Below, piece by piece: positions 33,326 through 42,770 of a stretch of DNA of 64,000 nt. Made by a program: the position numbers and the translations under genes. The stretch's first letter is position 1. Every line of letters begins with the position of its first letter. A model generated the notes under the pieces. The model searched no databases. It was not told the DNA's origin and saw only the letters and a program-made list of their open reading frames with translations. The DNA comes from Bacteroidales bacterium (GTDB lineage Bacteria > Bacteroidota > Bacteroidia > Bacteroidales > UBA932): contig JAFZRX010000004.1 of assembly GCA_017619675.1 (NCBI GenBank), forward strand, positions 1-64,000, read 5' to 3'.

Positions 33326-33341
33326 AGGATTATCGGTCAAA

Positions 33342-33614
33342 ATGGTAGAAAGTATCAAGCTAAATTTTGAACGTCTCATTGCCCTTTATGAGGGTGAGAA
33401 GCAAAAGAATGCCCAGCTTGCCTCCCAGTTGGAGGAATACCGTGCGGCCGTACAGTCCGGCGAACAGCAGATTACTGACTTAAAGAAACAGATAGAGAAT
33501 CTGAAACTGGCCGGGGCTTTTACAGGCAAGGGCGGCAGTTCCGCCGTTGCCAAGGAGAAAATTGACAAATTGATCAGGGAGATTGACAAGTGCATCTCGT
33601 TTCTTGAAAAATAG
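33342..33614 (+). CDS. Small coiled-coil protein upstream of zapA
   Basis: A 90-residue protein that is almost entirely heptad-like (from KLNFERLIALYEGEKQ to about residue 62), then a Gly/Ser break (GKGGSS) and a short charged helix. It starts the zapA unit and ends two bases before zapA. The size, coiled coil and position suggest a division-associated partner analogous to ZapB; this is inference, as the family is not certain. Confidence 0.65.
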   Translation: MVESIKLNFERLIALYEGEKQKNAQLASQLEEYRAAVQSGEQQITDLKKQIENLKLAGAFTGKGGSSAVAKEKIDKLIREIDKCISFLEK

Positions 33615-33616
33615 TT

Positions 33617-33913
33617 ATGGCAGATAGTAAAGACCAAAGCATAAATATCAAGATTGCGGGCAAGACATATCCGCTCAAGGCATCTTCCCCTGAGATGGAG
33701 CAATATATGCGGTTGGCATCGGATGCCATAAACCAGAAACTGGCGGCGTACGATGCAAAATTCGTCGGCCGTGAACTGGTTGACAAACTGGCTTTCGTTA
33801 CCCTCAACGAGGCCATAAGCCGCATCTCCCTCCAGAAAAAGCTCTCTTCCCTGGAAGAGCAGCTCAAGAAACTCTCCGCCCAGACTTCAGATTATTTGGA
33901 GAAATTAGACTAG
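33617..33913 (+). CDS. zapA: Cell division protein ZapA
   Basis: A 98-residue FtsZ-ring-associated protein. The N-terminal globular part (INIKIAGKTYPLKASSPEMEQYMR) matches ZapA, followed by the long C-terminal helix (LVDKLAFVTLNEAISRISLQ...SLEEQLKKL) used for tetramer formation. Followed by a 222-base non-coding stretch and rny, the expected zapA-6S RNA-rny order. Confidence 0.9.
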   Translation: MADSKDQSINIKIAGKTYPLKASSPEMEQYMRLASDAINQKLAAYDAKFVGRELVDKLAFVTLNEAISRISLQKKLSSLEEQLKKLSAQTSDYLEKLD

Positions 33914-34110
33914 CCGTCAGTTCCCTACCGCCGAAACAACACGTTCCAAGGAACCGGGTGACTCACTGCCCGATGGCGGGCCGGCATTGACCGGATACCT
34001 GAAATGCGGTGGAGCCCAAATCTTATCATTAAGATTTCCGACGTAGTTACTGGCGGCTTTTACTCCTCCTTTAAGCAGTACCGGCTTTCGCAGCCAAGAT
34101 ACTGTTAAAC
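33914..34110 (+). ncRNA. ssrS: Probable 6S RNA
   Basis: No protein gene occurs between zapA and rny (222 bases), and in many bacteria ssrS follows zapA. The stretch can fold as a long closed rod: CCGCC near 33930 pairs with GGCGG near 34052, and a terminal hairpin GCATT/AATGC lies near 33984-34006, with the GGGTGACTCAC and GGTGGAGCCC arms between. 6S RNA binds housekeeping RNA polymerase in stationary phase. The ends are approximate and the assignment rests on position and fold. Confidence 0.6.
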
Positions 34111-34135
34111 AATTATATATATACTACATAATACA

Positions 34136-35671
34136 ATGCTGTACTATATCCTTACCGCCATCGTGGCAGCAGTGCTAGCCCTGGCTATCTATATACTCAT
34201 AAAGAAAAGCACCCTCAAGGGTCAGAGCGAGGCCATAATAGAGAAGGCCCGCATGGAAGCGGAAAACATCAAGAACGAGAAAATCTTCCAGGCCAAGGAG
34301 AAATTCCTCCAGTTGAAGGCGGACCACGAGAAACACGTAAACGAAAAGAACGCTCAGATACGCGAGACAGAGCAGCGCCTCAAACAGAAGGAAAACACCC
34401 TCAACCAGCAGACCAACGAACTTAACAAGCGCCTGTCCGACGCGGAAAACGCCAAGAAATCCCTCCAGGTACAGCGCGAAATCCTTGAGAAGAAAGCGGA
34501 AGAGTACAACAAACTGTCCGCACAGGTGAACAAACAGCTTGAAACTGTAGCCGGAATGACCGCGGCGGAGGCAAAGGCAATGCTCGTGGAGAACATGAAG
34601 GCGGAGGCCCGCACTGAGGCCCAGGCCTACATCAACGAGACCATAGACGAGGCCCGCCTGAACGCGGCCAAAGAGGCTAAGAGAATAGTTATCAACACTA
34701 TACAGCGTACCGCAACGGAAACGGCAATCGAGAATTCCGTAACCACCTTCCCAATTGAGAACGACGAGATCAAAGGCCGCATAATCGGCCGAGAGGGCCG
34801 CAACATCAGGGCCCTGGAGGCCGCAACCGGCGTCGAGATAGTGGTTGACGACACCCCTGACGCAATCCTTCTTTCAGCATTCGACCCTGTACGCAGGGAG
34901 GTTGCCCGCCTGGCCCTTCACCAGCTGGTGGTGGACGGCCGAATCCACCCCGCCCGCATCGAGGAGGTAGTGGGCAAGGTGCGCAAACAGCTCGAGGAAG
35001 AAATCCTCGAGACCGGAAAGCGCACCTGCATAGACCTGGGCATCCACGGCATGAACATAGAGCTGGTGAAACTCATCGGAAGGATGAAATACCGCAGTTC
35101 ATACGGCCAGAACCTGCTTCAGCACTCGCGCGAGGTTGCGAACATCAGCGCCATCATGGCTTCCGAACTGGGCCTCAACCCCAAACTGGCAAAGAGGGCC
35201 GGCCTCCTGCACGATATCGGCAAGGTATCTGAGGAGGATCCCGAACTCCCGCACGCCCTCCTGGGTATGAAACTGGCGGAGCAGTACAAGGAGCGTCCTG
35301 AGATCTGCAATGCCATCGGAGCCCACCACGAGGAGACCGAGATGACCTCCATCATAGCGCCTCTGGTGCTTGTGGGAGACGCCATTTCAGGAGCACGTCC
35401 GGGCGCACGCCGTGAGGTTATCGAGTCCTACATCAAGAGGCTCAAGGATATGGAAGACCTTGCCAAGGCTTACCAGGGCGTAACTAAGACCTACGCCATC
35501 CAGGCAGGCCGCGAACTCAGGGTTATAGTAGGTGCTGAGGAAGTCAGCGACGACCAGGCCGCAAAACTCTCCACGGACATAGCCCAGAAGATCCAGGAAG
35601 AGATGACCTATCCGGGACAGGTAAAGATTACCGTCATCAGGGAGACCAGGTCCGTAGCCTATGCCAAGTAA
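34136..35671 (+). CDS. rny: Ribonuclease Y
   Basis: A 511-residue membrane-anchored endoribonuclease that initiates mRNA decay. An N-terminal membrane helix (about 3-21) is followed by a long charged coiled coil (to about 190), a KH domain ([20 protein letters not shown]) and the HD domain with LLHDIGKV and the later GAHHEE block. The length is typical. The 3' end overlaps dsbD by 11 bases. Confidence 0.95.
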   Translation: MLYYILTAIVAAVLALAIYILIKKSTLKGQSEAIIEKARMEAENIKNEKIFQAKEKFLQLKADHEKHVNEKNAQIRETEQRLKQKENTLNQQTNELNKRLSDAENAKKSLQVQREILEKKAEEYNKLSAQVNKQLETVAGMTAAEAKAMLVENMKAEARTEAQAYINETIDEARLNAAKEAKRIVINTIQRTATETAIENSVTTFPIENDEIKGRIIGREGRNIRALEAATGVEIVVDDTPDAILLSAFDPVRREVARLALHQLVVDGRIHPARIEEVVGKVRKQLEEEILETGKRTCIDLGIHGMNIELVKLIGRMKYRSSYGQNLLQHSREVANISAIMASELGLNPKLAKRAGLLHDIGKVSEEDPELPHALLGMKLAEQYKERPEICNAIGAHHEETEMTSIIAPLVLVGDAISGARPGARREVIESYIKRLKDMEDLAKAYQGVTKTYAIQAGRELRVIVGAEEVSDDQAAKLSTDIAQKIQEEMTYPGQVKITVIRETRSVAYAK

Positions 35672-37559
35672 ATTCCTCCGCAGATTCCTGCTTATGGTAC
35701 TGTCCCTGGCGGCCTGCCTGGCTGTCAGGGGCCAGTTGTTTCCCGACACCATAAAGTGGAGCAGCACCGTATCGCAGGACGGGGACAACGCCGTGGTGAC
35801 ATTCACCGGGCGCATCCTCAGCGGATGGCATACCTATTCACTCAAGGATCCGGACACTCCATCATATCTGGAATTTGAGACCGTGGAAGGGGCGACCCTT
35901 GACGGAGAACCCACGGAAGTGCTTTCGGAAAGCCTTTTCATTATCCGCCAGGCGCTCAAGGTGAGCGGCCCGGCCCGGGTCAGCGGCACCATTACATGGC
36001 GCAGCTGCCAGGGCACTGACTGCCGCTCCCCGGAAGACTACGACTTTGACCTGACGATCAACGCCCCCGCAAAGGAGTCAGTTTCCGCATCGGAGGCTCC
36101 GGCATCGGCAAAGAAATCAAAGATTCCCGGAAGCATCTGGGCGCTGATACTGGAAGCCATCCTCTGGGGCTTTGCCATGCTCCTGACCCCTTGCGTGTTC
36201 CCCATGGTCCCCATGACCATATCCTTCTTCATGAAGGGCAGCAAGAACAAGGCGCAGGGCAAGTTCAAGGCGGCAATGTACGGCCTTTTCATAGTGCTAC
36301 TGTACACGGTCCCGATTTCGCTGATAATACTTATCACATACCTGGTTGGAGGACAGAGCGTCACGGCGGACATATTCAACTGGCTGTCAACGCACTGGCT
36401 GCCAAACCTGCTGTTCTTTGTGATATTCATGCTGTTCGCGGCGTCGTTCTTCGGAGCCTTTGAACTGCAGCTGCCGTCATCGCTGGTCAACAAGAGCGAC
36501 AAGAATTCTGACAAGGGAGGCCTTGCGGGCGTGTTCTTCATGGCCCTCACGCTGGTGCTGGTATCATTCTCCTGCACCGGACCAATCGTGGGTACGGTAC
36601 TCATAAAGTCCACCCAGGGAGAATTCTGGACCCCCATGGTCACCATGCTGGCCTTCTCCATAGCCTTCGCCCTTCCGTTCACGCTCCTTGCGCTGTTCCC
36701 CAGCCTGCTGGAGAACCTTCCAAAGAGCGGCGGATGGCTGAACAGCGTCAAGGTCACACTTGGATTCATAGAACTGGCGCTGGGCCTCAAGTTCCTCAGC
36801 ACGGCAGACCAGACCTACCACTGGGGCATACTTGACAGGGAGGTTTACCTGGCCCTGTGGATAGTCATATTCACGCTCCTGGGCTTCTACCTGCTTGGAA
36901 AACTGCGTTTCAAATACGATTCGGAACTCAAGCACATCTCCCTTGGAAGGCTTGTGCTGGCCATCATAGACTTCGCCTTCGTGGTTTACCTTATCCCCGG
37001 AATGTGGGGAGCGCCGCTCAAGGCCATTTCCGGATATCTGCCGCCCATTGAGACTCAGGACTTCGTCCTTGGGAAATATAATCCCGATGCCATGTATCCC
37101 GCAAGCGGAACCTCCCACCAGGGAGCAACGCTGGACCTGGCGCAGGGGCTCAAGGGCTACGCCACGCTTGAAGAGGGCCTGGCCGCGGCCAAGGCCGCCG
37201 GCAAGCCCGTATTCGTTGACATAACCGGATACGGCTGCGTGAACTGCAGGGAAATGGAAGCCCGCGTCTGGAGCGATCCCCAGGTCAGGAGCATACTGAA
37301 CGATGACTACGTAATAGTGGCGCTCCATACGGACGACAAGACCAAACTTCCTGAAAGCGAATGGCTTACCACTGAGAGCGGAAAGGTCCTGAAGGACCGC
37401 GGAAGGGTGAATTCCTACATTGTGAGGGAGCGTTTCGGCGTTAACGCGCAGCCCAACTACGCGCTGCTGTCCCCGGAGGGACAGCTGCTTGCGCCGGTGC
37501 GCGGATACGACCTCAGCATCCCGGGATTCGTGGAATTCCTGAGGCAGGGGCTGGATTAG
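35661..37559 (+). CDS. dsbD: Thiol:disulfide interchange protein DsbD
   Basis: A 632-residue protein that carries reducing power from the cytoplasm to the cell envelope. A signal peptide (to about 24) precedes the N-terminal periplasmic domain with Cys116 and Cys121. Eight membrane helices follow with the paired Cys178 (LLTPCVFP) and Cys305 (SFSCTGP). The C-terminal thioredoxin-like domain has CVNC (526-529). All three redox pairs are present. It overlaps rny upstream and the convergent 5'-nucleotidase gene by four bases. Confidence 0.93.
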   Translation: MPSKFLRRFLLMVLSLAACLAVRGQLFPDTIKWSSTVSQDGDNAVVTFTGRILSGWHTYSLKDPDTPSYLEFETVEGATLDGEPTEVLSESLFIIRQALKVSGPARVSGTITWRSCQGTDCRSPEDYDFDLTINAPAKESVSASEAPASAKKSKIPGSIWALILEAILWGFAMLLTPCVFPMVPMTISFFMKGSKNKAQGKFKAAMYGLFIVLLYTVPISLIILITYLVGGQSVTADIFNWLSTHWLPNLLFFVIFMLFAASFFGAFELQLPSSLVNKSDKNSDKGGLAGVFFMALTLVLVSFSCTGPIVGTVLIKSTQGEFWTPMVTMLAFSIAFALPFTLLALFPSLLENLPKSGGWLNSVKVTLGFIELALGLKFLSTADQTYHWGILDREVYLALWIVIFTLLGFYLLGKLRFKYDSELKHISLGRLVLAIIDFAFVVYLIPGMWGAPLKAISGYLPPIETQDFVLGKYNPDAMYPASGTSHQGATLDLAQGLKGYATLEEGLAAAKAAGKPVFVDITGYGCVNCREMEARVWSDPQVRSILNDDYVIVALHTDDKTKLPESEWLTTESGKVLKDRGRVNSYIVRERFGVNAQPNYALLSPEGQLLAPVRGYDLSIPGFVEFLRQGLD

Positions 37560-39301
37560 TTTCCGAACAGAAGGTTGCGGTCAGCCTCCAGGATAGGCCT
37601 GGCGATGCGCTCGGGGATGAACTTCCACTCACCAAGCACGGCTTTATTACCAATTACGGCAGGGTCAACGACACCCTGCTTTTCTATATACTGGTATATG
37701 AGGTCCCTGATCTCAGGGTACTTGGCAACTACCCTCTCGTCAATCTTCTCAGTGTTCACGCCTGCTCCCCTGACCATGGCACCGCCGCCACCGCTCGCGC
37801 GGTAGGAGGTCATTGCCACGTTGTAGGAAGCGTCAAGGCTGAAGGCGGATCCGTCCGCCATGCTGCTGATGGCTACCCTGGAACCGTAAGGCTTGGTCAC
37901 GTCCACGGTGTAGTTGATGCCGGCGGCTGAATCGAAGTTGTATGACGCCTCCGCGAAGGACCAGCGGTCAGTGCCGGTCCTGGCATCGGACCTTGGACGG
38001 ATGTTCAGGATATGGTCTCCTGGCTTCTCATAGGTATTGATCCAGAGGTCGTAGGAGAACTCCAGGAAATCCTTTACTTCCTGGCCTGTCATCTTCACCA
38101 CAAAGAGCTGGTTCTCATAGCGGTACAGGGTGAACATATCGTTATAGATGAGCTTGCCGGCCTTGACGGTGGCGTTCTGGGTGAGAGGTGCTGCTATGGA
38201 GATCTGGGCGGGGCTGCAGCCAAGGCAGACCGTGTGCAGCAGGTTTGTGTAGTCGCTCATCCCAAGGAAGGCGTCGCTGAATACCATGTCCCTTGACAGT
38301 TCGCCTACTTCCTTCATGGTGAAGGCCTTGACGGCCTCATAATCCTTGTGGAAATAATCACACATCACGGGGTCCGTCTGCTGCCTGTCAACTGGTATGA
38401 GGGAGGCCTTGTAACTCTTGGAGACAACCTTTCCCTTCTCTATGTTCACCACAATCTCTCCGTGCCCAAGGTTGTTCGCCTTGCTGCCGGTATTGAGAAG
38501 CAGGATATGGTCATTCTCAGCCACATACGGGCTGTGGTCATGGGAGCACAGAAGGGCGTCCACACCCTTCAGGGAATTGAACAGGTCCAAACCCTGGTCT
38601 TCCAGTATGCTGCCGTCACCCTCACCGGTTCCGGAGTGTACGCTTACTATTACCACGTGGGGCTTTTCCTGGGCCACGAGGCGGTCTACGTCCTGTTGTA
38701 CCAGCGGGATAAGTGACTCGAAGGTCATTCCGCTCCAGAGGTTCTCGTTCATCCAGGCCTTGTTGTTGGCGTTGGTATAGCCCAGCACCAGCACCTTCAG
38801 GCCTGCGCGGTTGAATGTCTTGTACAGGGGAAAATAGGGTTCGCCGTTGTCCGTGCGGATGGCGTTTCCGCCAAGGAATGGAATTCCGGCGGCCGCCAGA
38901 TCCGCAGCCACCCTGTCATATACCGGATGGCCGGCCTCTATGTCATGGTTTCCCACGGTTACGGCATCGTATCCCATATAGGATACCAGGCGCGGGAAAA
39001 GGTGCGGCGTTTCAGTATCCACAAAATTGAAGTAATAGCTGGCGTTGTCTCCTTGGAGACAGTCTCCGGCATCCAGCAGGATCACGTTTTCCCTGCCCAC
39101 TGCGTTGCGTATGCTGTCAATGTAATGATTGACGGCGAAAAGGGACCTCTGGGTACCTCCGCCAACGTAGGTGGAATCGAACCAGGCGCCGTGGACGTCA
39201 TTGGTGGAAAGCAGGTGCAGGACATGCTGTCCGTCCTTAGGGCCGCTGCAGGCGGCAAGAAGTGAAACTGCGGCCATTACTGAAACTATGGTGTTTTTCA
39301 T
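37556..39301 (-). CDS. 5'-Nucleotidase/metallophosphatase lipoprotein
   Basis: A 581-residue UshA-like protein. ATG 39301 gives a lipoprotein signal (LLAAC, Cys18). Metal-site blocks STNDVHG, DAGDCLQGD, GNHDIEAG, VSVHSG and CSHDHS form the calcineurin-like domain; the C-terminal 5_nucleotid_C domain (near 360-540) contains NMFTLYRYENQLFVVKMTG-like strands and YKASLI upstream. It probably hydrolyses nucleotides or 2',3'-cyclic nucleotides in the periplasm. Followed by the gap to the next minus-strand gene with ten bases between the two. Confidence 0.9.
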   Translation of the reverse strand: MKNTIVSVMAAVSLLAACSGPKDGQHVLHLLSTNDVHGAWFDSTYVGGGTQRSLFAVNHYIDSIRNAVGRENVILLDAGDCLQGDNASYYFNFVDTETPHLFPRLVSYMGYDAVTVGNHDIEAGHPVYDRVAADLAAAGIPFLGGNAIRTDNGEPYFPLYKTFNRAGLKVLVLGYTNANNKAWMNENLWSGMTFESLIPLVQQDVDRLVAQEKPHVVIVSVHSGTGEGDGSILEDQGLDLFNSLKGVDALLCSHDHSPYVAENDHILLLNTGSKANNLGHGEIVVNIEKGKVVSKSYKASLIPVDRQQTDPVMCDYFHKDYEAVKAFTMKEVGELSRDMVFSDAFLGMSDYTNLLHTVCLGCSPAQISIAAPLTQNATVKAGKLIYNDMFTLYRYENQLFVVKMTGQEVKDFLEFSYDLWINTYEKPGDHILNIRPRSDARTGTDRWSFAEASYNFDSAAGINYTVDVTKPYGSRVAISSMADGSAFSLDASYNVAMTSYRASGGGGAMVRGAGVNTEKIDERVVAKYPEIRDLIYQYIEKQGVVDPAVIGNKAVLGEWKFIPERIARPILEADRNLLFGN

Positions 39302-39311
39302 ATTGCGGATC

Positions 39312-40409
39312 CTATCTTGTAAGTTTATCCAGGTCAAAGATAAGGCTGAGAATCTGATTCGTGCCCCTATAGACGACCGGACAGCTTTCCATTGCCTTTC
39401 CAAAGAAAAGTTCCACGGCAACTCTCAGCTTGATGCAGTCCGCAATATCGGGCATGTAATAAACCGTAAGCTTGTCTATCCAGGACTTTCCTTCTTCCGG
39501 CCATGAATAGAAAGGCTCCCCGTAATAGATCTGGCTTCCGTACTTGTCGTTGTAGTAATAGAGGTCGTCGCCCCTGTAGAACACGTCCTCTATGCCAAAG
39601 TTCCAGTTCTGGATGGTGAATACCGTTTCCACACCCCAGGGCATATGGGTTTCCTCATCATAAACCCTGTCCCACTGGTAGCCCACCATAGGGCCGGCTC
39701 TCAGGGAAAGCGCCTGCATACCAACCGCAGATGAAAGGTTCGCAATCAGATATGGATTCACCAGGGTGTTGTCAACGACCCCTCTTATGGTTTCGGATCC
39801 GGCATAATGGAATACCGACGCGGTCCACCCAAGGCCGAAAAGGTCTGTTCCAAAGAAGTCCACCGTACCGGTTGACATTATCCTGAAGGCTTCACGCTTT
39901 GCAGGTCCTTTCATGCCGCACCAGTCCAGGCCAAGGTCCGCATAGAAATGAGGGGCCTTGTACTTGAGGAACATCCCTTCGTAATTGTTGTCCAGGTAAA
40001 TCATTTCATCGCTGAAGAACGCGTCGCTGTAGTAACCTTCGCTGAAGGCGCGGGGAAAGACTCCCGCAACTGCGCTGAACGTGCCCTCACGGACGGGGAC
40101 TTCGGCCTGATAATACAGCAGCATTTCCTGGAAAAGGTCTTTGGCCAGCATGTCCTCCCCCATGTTCTTGAAGACGTCAACGCCAAGGCGGACGGAATGG
40201 CGCACGCCGCGGCCGGGGTACCAGTCCGCTCCGATGAGCGGAGTGAACCTGGCCGCGTGCAGCGTTCCGGACTGTTCGAAAACATTGTTGCTGCGGTCGA
40301 ATTCGGAATTATGGAATAAATAGTCGAATTTCACATCATACACGAATTCCTGGGCGGAAGCGAACAGGCAGGAAATCATAAACGCAAGGACAAGAGAAAC
40401 CCTTTTCAT
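39312..40409 (-). CDS. Secreted or outer-membrane beta-rich protein of unknown function
   Basis: 365 residues with ATG 40409 and a cleavable signal peptide (ending ASAQ). The mature part is rich in alternating aromatic/polar strands (FVYDVKFDYLFHNSEFDR, RHSVRLGVDVFKNMG, LGWTASVFHYAG, LSLRAGPMVGYQWDRVYDEE), which suggests an outer-membrane beta-barrel. The sequence does not end in the usual aromatic residue. No family is recognised. It lies upstream of the 5'-nucleotidase gene, probably in one unit. Confidence 0.65.
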   Translation of the reverse strand: MKRVSLVLAFMISCLFASAQEFVYDVKFDYLFHNSEFDRSNNVFEQSGTLHAARFTPLIGADWYPGRGVRHSVRLGVDVFKNMGEDMLAKDLFQEMLLYYQAEVPVREGTFSAVAGVFPRAFSEGYYSDAFFSDEMIYLDNNYEGMFLKYKAPHFYADLGLDWCGMKGPAKREAFRIMSTGTVDFFGTDLFGLGWTASVFHYAGSETIRGVVDNTLVNPYLIANLSSAVGMQALSLRAGPMVGYQWDRVYDEETHMPWGVETVFTIQNWNFGIEDVFYRGDDLYYYNDKYGSQIYYGEPFYSWPEEGKSWIDKLTVYYMPDIADCIKLRVAVELFFGKAMESCPVVYRGTNQILSLIFDLDKLTR

Positions 40410-40418
40410 AAAAATCAG

Positions 40419-40426
40419 TAAATTTG
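40419..40426 (+). promoter_or_regulatory. -7 box TAAATTTG of the GSCFA gene
   Basis: A TAnnTTTG match 18 bases before the ATG at 40445. It faces the minus-strand box at 40430-40437. Confidence 0.5.
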
Positions 40427-40429
40427 AAG

Positions 40430-40437
40430 CAAATATA
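40430..40437 (-). promoter_or_regulatory. -7 box TATATTTG of the outer-membrane protein gene
   Basis: An exact minus-strand match 20 bases before the ATG at 40409. It faces the GSCFA box with a three-base gap. Confidence 0.5.
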
Positions 40438-40444
40438 AGAAAAA

Positions 40445-41290
40445 ATGAAACTCTACACGCGCGTGGAACCGGGAACCTCATCGGTTTCAATATCATACGA
40501 TGACAGCATCTTTGTGCTTGGAAGCTGCTTTGCGGATTCCGTGGGAGCAAGGCTGGACAACGCGGAATTCAATGTCTGCGTAAACCCTTTCGGGACCCTG
40601 TACAATCCCCTTTCGATAGCAAAGGCCATCAGGCGCCTGGAAAGCGGCGAGCCCTTCTCCATAGAAGAATGCGTGCACATGGGCGCGGGCGCGGACCTGT
40701 ACTGCTCCTTCTCCCACCACACGTCCTTCGCCCGCGCGGACGCGGAGACCTTCCTGGCGGACGCCAACTTCTCGCTGATGGACGCATCGGTAAGATGGAA
40801 GAAATGCAACAAGGTGATCATCTCCCTGGGAACCGTATGGTGCTATTTCCATGACGGAGAGGTGGTGTCCAACTGCCTCAAGAGGCCGCAGGTGGAGTTC
40901 GAGCGCAAGGCGCTAAGCCTTGAGCAGACCACCGCCGCCCTGCGGGGCATCGTGGAGGAAAACCCCGGCAAGCAGTTCATCTTCACCGTAAGCCCCATAC
41001 GCCACCTGGCGGACGGGGCCCACGCCAACCAGCTGAGCAAGGCCACGCTGCTGCTGGCCGTGCAGCAGGTGCTTGGCCCCGGCCGCGAGTACTTCCCCGC
41101 CTATGAGATACTGATGGACGAACTGAGGGACTACCGCTTCTACGCGGAAGACCTCTCCCACCCCAGCCACGTGGCGGAGGAATACATCTGGGAGAATTTC
41201 ATTTCGTTTGCAGTGCCTGAGGACCAGAGGGAACGGATTGCGGAGAACCTGAAGGCCTGGCGGCGCAGCCAGCACAGGCCCATGCATTGA
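40445..41290 (+). CDS. GSCFA-domain protein (SGNH-like)
   Basis: A 281-residue cytoplasmic protein. FVLGSCFADSVGARL (near 23-37) is the name-giving GSCFA motif, and NPFGTLYNPLSI, FSHHTSFAR and the C-terminal DLSHPSHVAEEYIW (Asp and His) follow. The family is related to SGNH hydrolases, with the Ser of GSCF as putative nucleophile; the substrates are unknown. It is divergent from the outer-membrane protein gene across 35 bases and upstream of ffh. Confidence 0.88.
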   Translation: MKLYTRVEPGTSSVSISYDDSIFVLGSCFADSVGARLDNAEFNVCVNPFGTLYNPLSIAKAIRRLESGEPFSIEECVHMGAGADLYCSFSHHTSFARADAETFLADANFSLMDASVRWKKCNKVIISLGTVWCYFHDGEVVSNCLKRPQVEFERKALSLEQTTAALRGIVEENPGKQFIFTVSPIRHLADGAHANQLSKATLLLAVQQVLGPGREYFPAYEILMDELRDYRFYAEDLSHPSHVAEEYIWENFISFAVPEDQRERIAENLKAWRRSQHRPMH

Positions 41291-41308
41291 AAATAGAGAA
41301 ATATTGAA

Positions 41309-41316
41309 TATTTTTG
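41309..41316 (+). promoter_or_regulatory. -7 box TATTTTTG of ffh
   Basis: A TAnnTTTG match 20 bases before the ATG at 41336. Confidence 0.5.
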
Positions 41317-41335
41317 CAGTCCCAAATCCCGACAT

Positions 41336-42658
41336 ATGTTTGAAAATTTAACTGAGAGACTGGAACGTTCCTTCAAGATACTCAAAGGCGAAGGAAAGAT
41401 CACAGACATAAATATATCCGAAACCCTCAAGGACATCCGCAGGGCGCTGCTTGACGCAGACGTCAGCTACAAGGTGGCCAAGGACTTCTGCGACCGCGTG
41501 AAGCAGAAAGCCATAGGCCAGAACGTGCTCACGGCAGTGAAGCCCCAGCAGATGATGGTCAAGATAGTCCACGACGAACTTGCCGAGTTCATGGGCAGCG
41601 AGCACACCGATATCAACATAAAAGGAAATCCCGCAGTGGTGCTGGTAGCCGGCCTCAACGGTTCCGGTAAGACAACCTTCAGCGCAAAGCTTGCCTTGAA
41701 CATCAAGAGCAAGCGCGGCATGAAGGTGCTGCTCGCAGCGTGCGACGCCTTCCGCCCCGCGGCCATAGAGCAGTTGAAGACCCTGGGAGCCCAGGTGGGC
41801 GTTCCCGTGTTCTCCATAGAAGGCGAATCGGACCCCGTGAAGATTGCCACCGCCGCAATAGCCCAGGCTAAGAAGGACGGCATAAGCGTAGTGATAGTGG
41901 ATACCGCAGGACGCCTTGCCGTTGACCAGGAACTGATGGACGAGATCTCCGCAATGAAGGAGGCCACCTCCCCCACGGAAACCCTGTTCGTAGTGGATGC
42001 AATGACCGGCCAGGACGCCGTGGAGACCGCCAGGGCCTTCAACGACAGGCTGGACTTTGACGGAGTGGTACTCACCAAGATGGACGGCGACACCCGCGGA
42101 GGTGCGGCCCTTTCCATAAAGGCAGTCGTGGGCAAGCCCATCAAGTTCGTCTCCACCGGAGAGAAGATGGAGGCCCTGGACATATTCTACCCTGCCCGAA
42201 TCGCAGACCGTATCCTGGGAATGGGAGACGTGGTTTCCTTTGTCGAGAAGGCCCAGGAGCAGTTTGACGAGAAGGAGGCCCGCGAACTCAAGAAGAAACT
42301 TGCCAAGGACCAGTTCACCCTGAACGATTTCTACAAGCAGATACAGCAGGTCAAGAAGATGGGCAACGTCAAGGACCTGGCATCCATGATCCCGGGCGTG
42401 GGCAAGGCCATCAAGGATGTCGATATACCAGATGACGCATTCAAGATGACGGAAGCCATAATCCTGAGCATGACTCCTTACGAGAAGGAGCACCCCGAAT
42501 GCCTCAACGGGTCGCGCAGGCGCAGGATTGCCGCCGGAAGCGGCACCACCCTGGCGGACGTGAACAAACTGATAAAACAGTTCGAAGGCTCCCGCAAGAT
42601 GATGAAGATGGCAGCCACAGGAGCCCTTCAGCAACAGCTGAAAAACTTCCGCCGGTAA
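41336..42658 (+). CDS. ffh: Signal recognition particle protein Ffh
   Basis: A 440-residue GTPase that targets nascent membrane proteins to FtsY and SecYEG. It has an N-terminal four-helix domain, P-loop GLNGSGKTT (106-114), the DTAGR and TKMDGD motifs, and a C-terminal methionine-rich M domain (KKMGNVKDLASMIPG ... SRKMMKMAA) that binds the 4.5S RNA and signal sequences. Full length. An A/T-rich 112-base gap follows before the ABC operon. Confidence 0.97.
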   Translation: MFENLTERLERSFKILKGEGKITDINISETLKDIRRALLDADVSYKVAKDFCDRVKQKAIGQNVLTAVKPQQMMVKIVHDELAEFMGSEHTDINIKGNPAVVLVAGLNGSGKTTFSAKLALNIKSKRGMKVLLAACDAFRPAAIEQLKTLGAQVGVPVFSIEGESDPVKIATAAIAQAKKDGISVVIVDTAGRLAVDQELMDEISAMKEATSPTETLFVVDAMTGQDAVETARAFNDRLDFDGVVLTKMDGDTRGGAALSIKAVVGKPIKFVSTGEKMEALDIFYPARIADRILGMGDVVSFVEKAQEQFDEKEARELKKKLAKDQFTLNDFYKQIQQVKKMGNVKDLASMIPGVGKAIKDVDIPDDAFKMTEAIILSMTPYEKEHPECLNGSRRRRIAAGSGTTLADVNKLIKQFEGSRKMMKMAATGALQQQLKNFRR

Positions 42659-42729
42659 GCGCCAAAAACTTTTTTCAAAAAAAACCTTCATTTTTTTCAA
42701 AAAAAATTTGGAGGTTATTTTTTTTGTTG

Positions 42730-42737
42730 TACCTTTG
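42730..42737 (+). promoter_or_regulatory. Promoter of the ABC/GntR operon, -7 box TACCTTTG
   Basis: TTG at 42708-42710, a 19-base spacer, then TACCTTTG at 42730-42737. Transcription should start near 42743, inside the operator palindrome. Confidence 0.65.
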
Positions 42738-42739
42738 CA

Positions 42740-42761
42740 GTGTACTAATGAACTAATACAC
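42740..42761. promoter_or_regulatory. Palindromic operator, likely for the YtrA-type GntR protein
   Basis: GTGTACTAATGAACTAATACAC (22 bases at these positions) is an imperfect palindrome, GTGTA.TA.T ... A.TA.TACAC, in which 16 of 22 positions match the reverse complement. It covers the predicted transcription start of an operon whose third gene is a YtrA-type GntR regulator, the classical autorepression arrangement. Confidence 0.65.
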
Positions 42762-42770
42762 TATAAAGAT

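Noticed and set aside
41348..42700. A 450-codon open frame antisense to ffh
   Set aside because: Its translation is rich in His, Leu, Val and Gly with no domain, and ffh on the other strand is complete and conserved. Long antisense frames are expected at this GC content.
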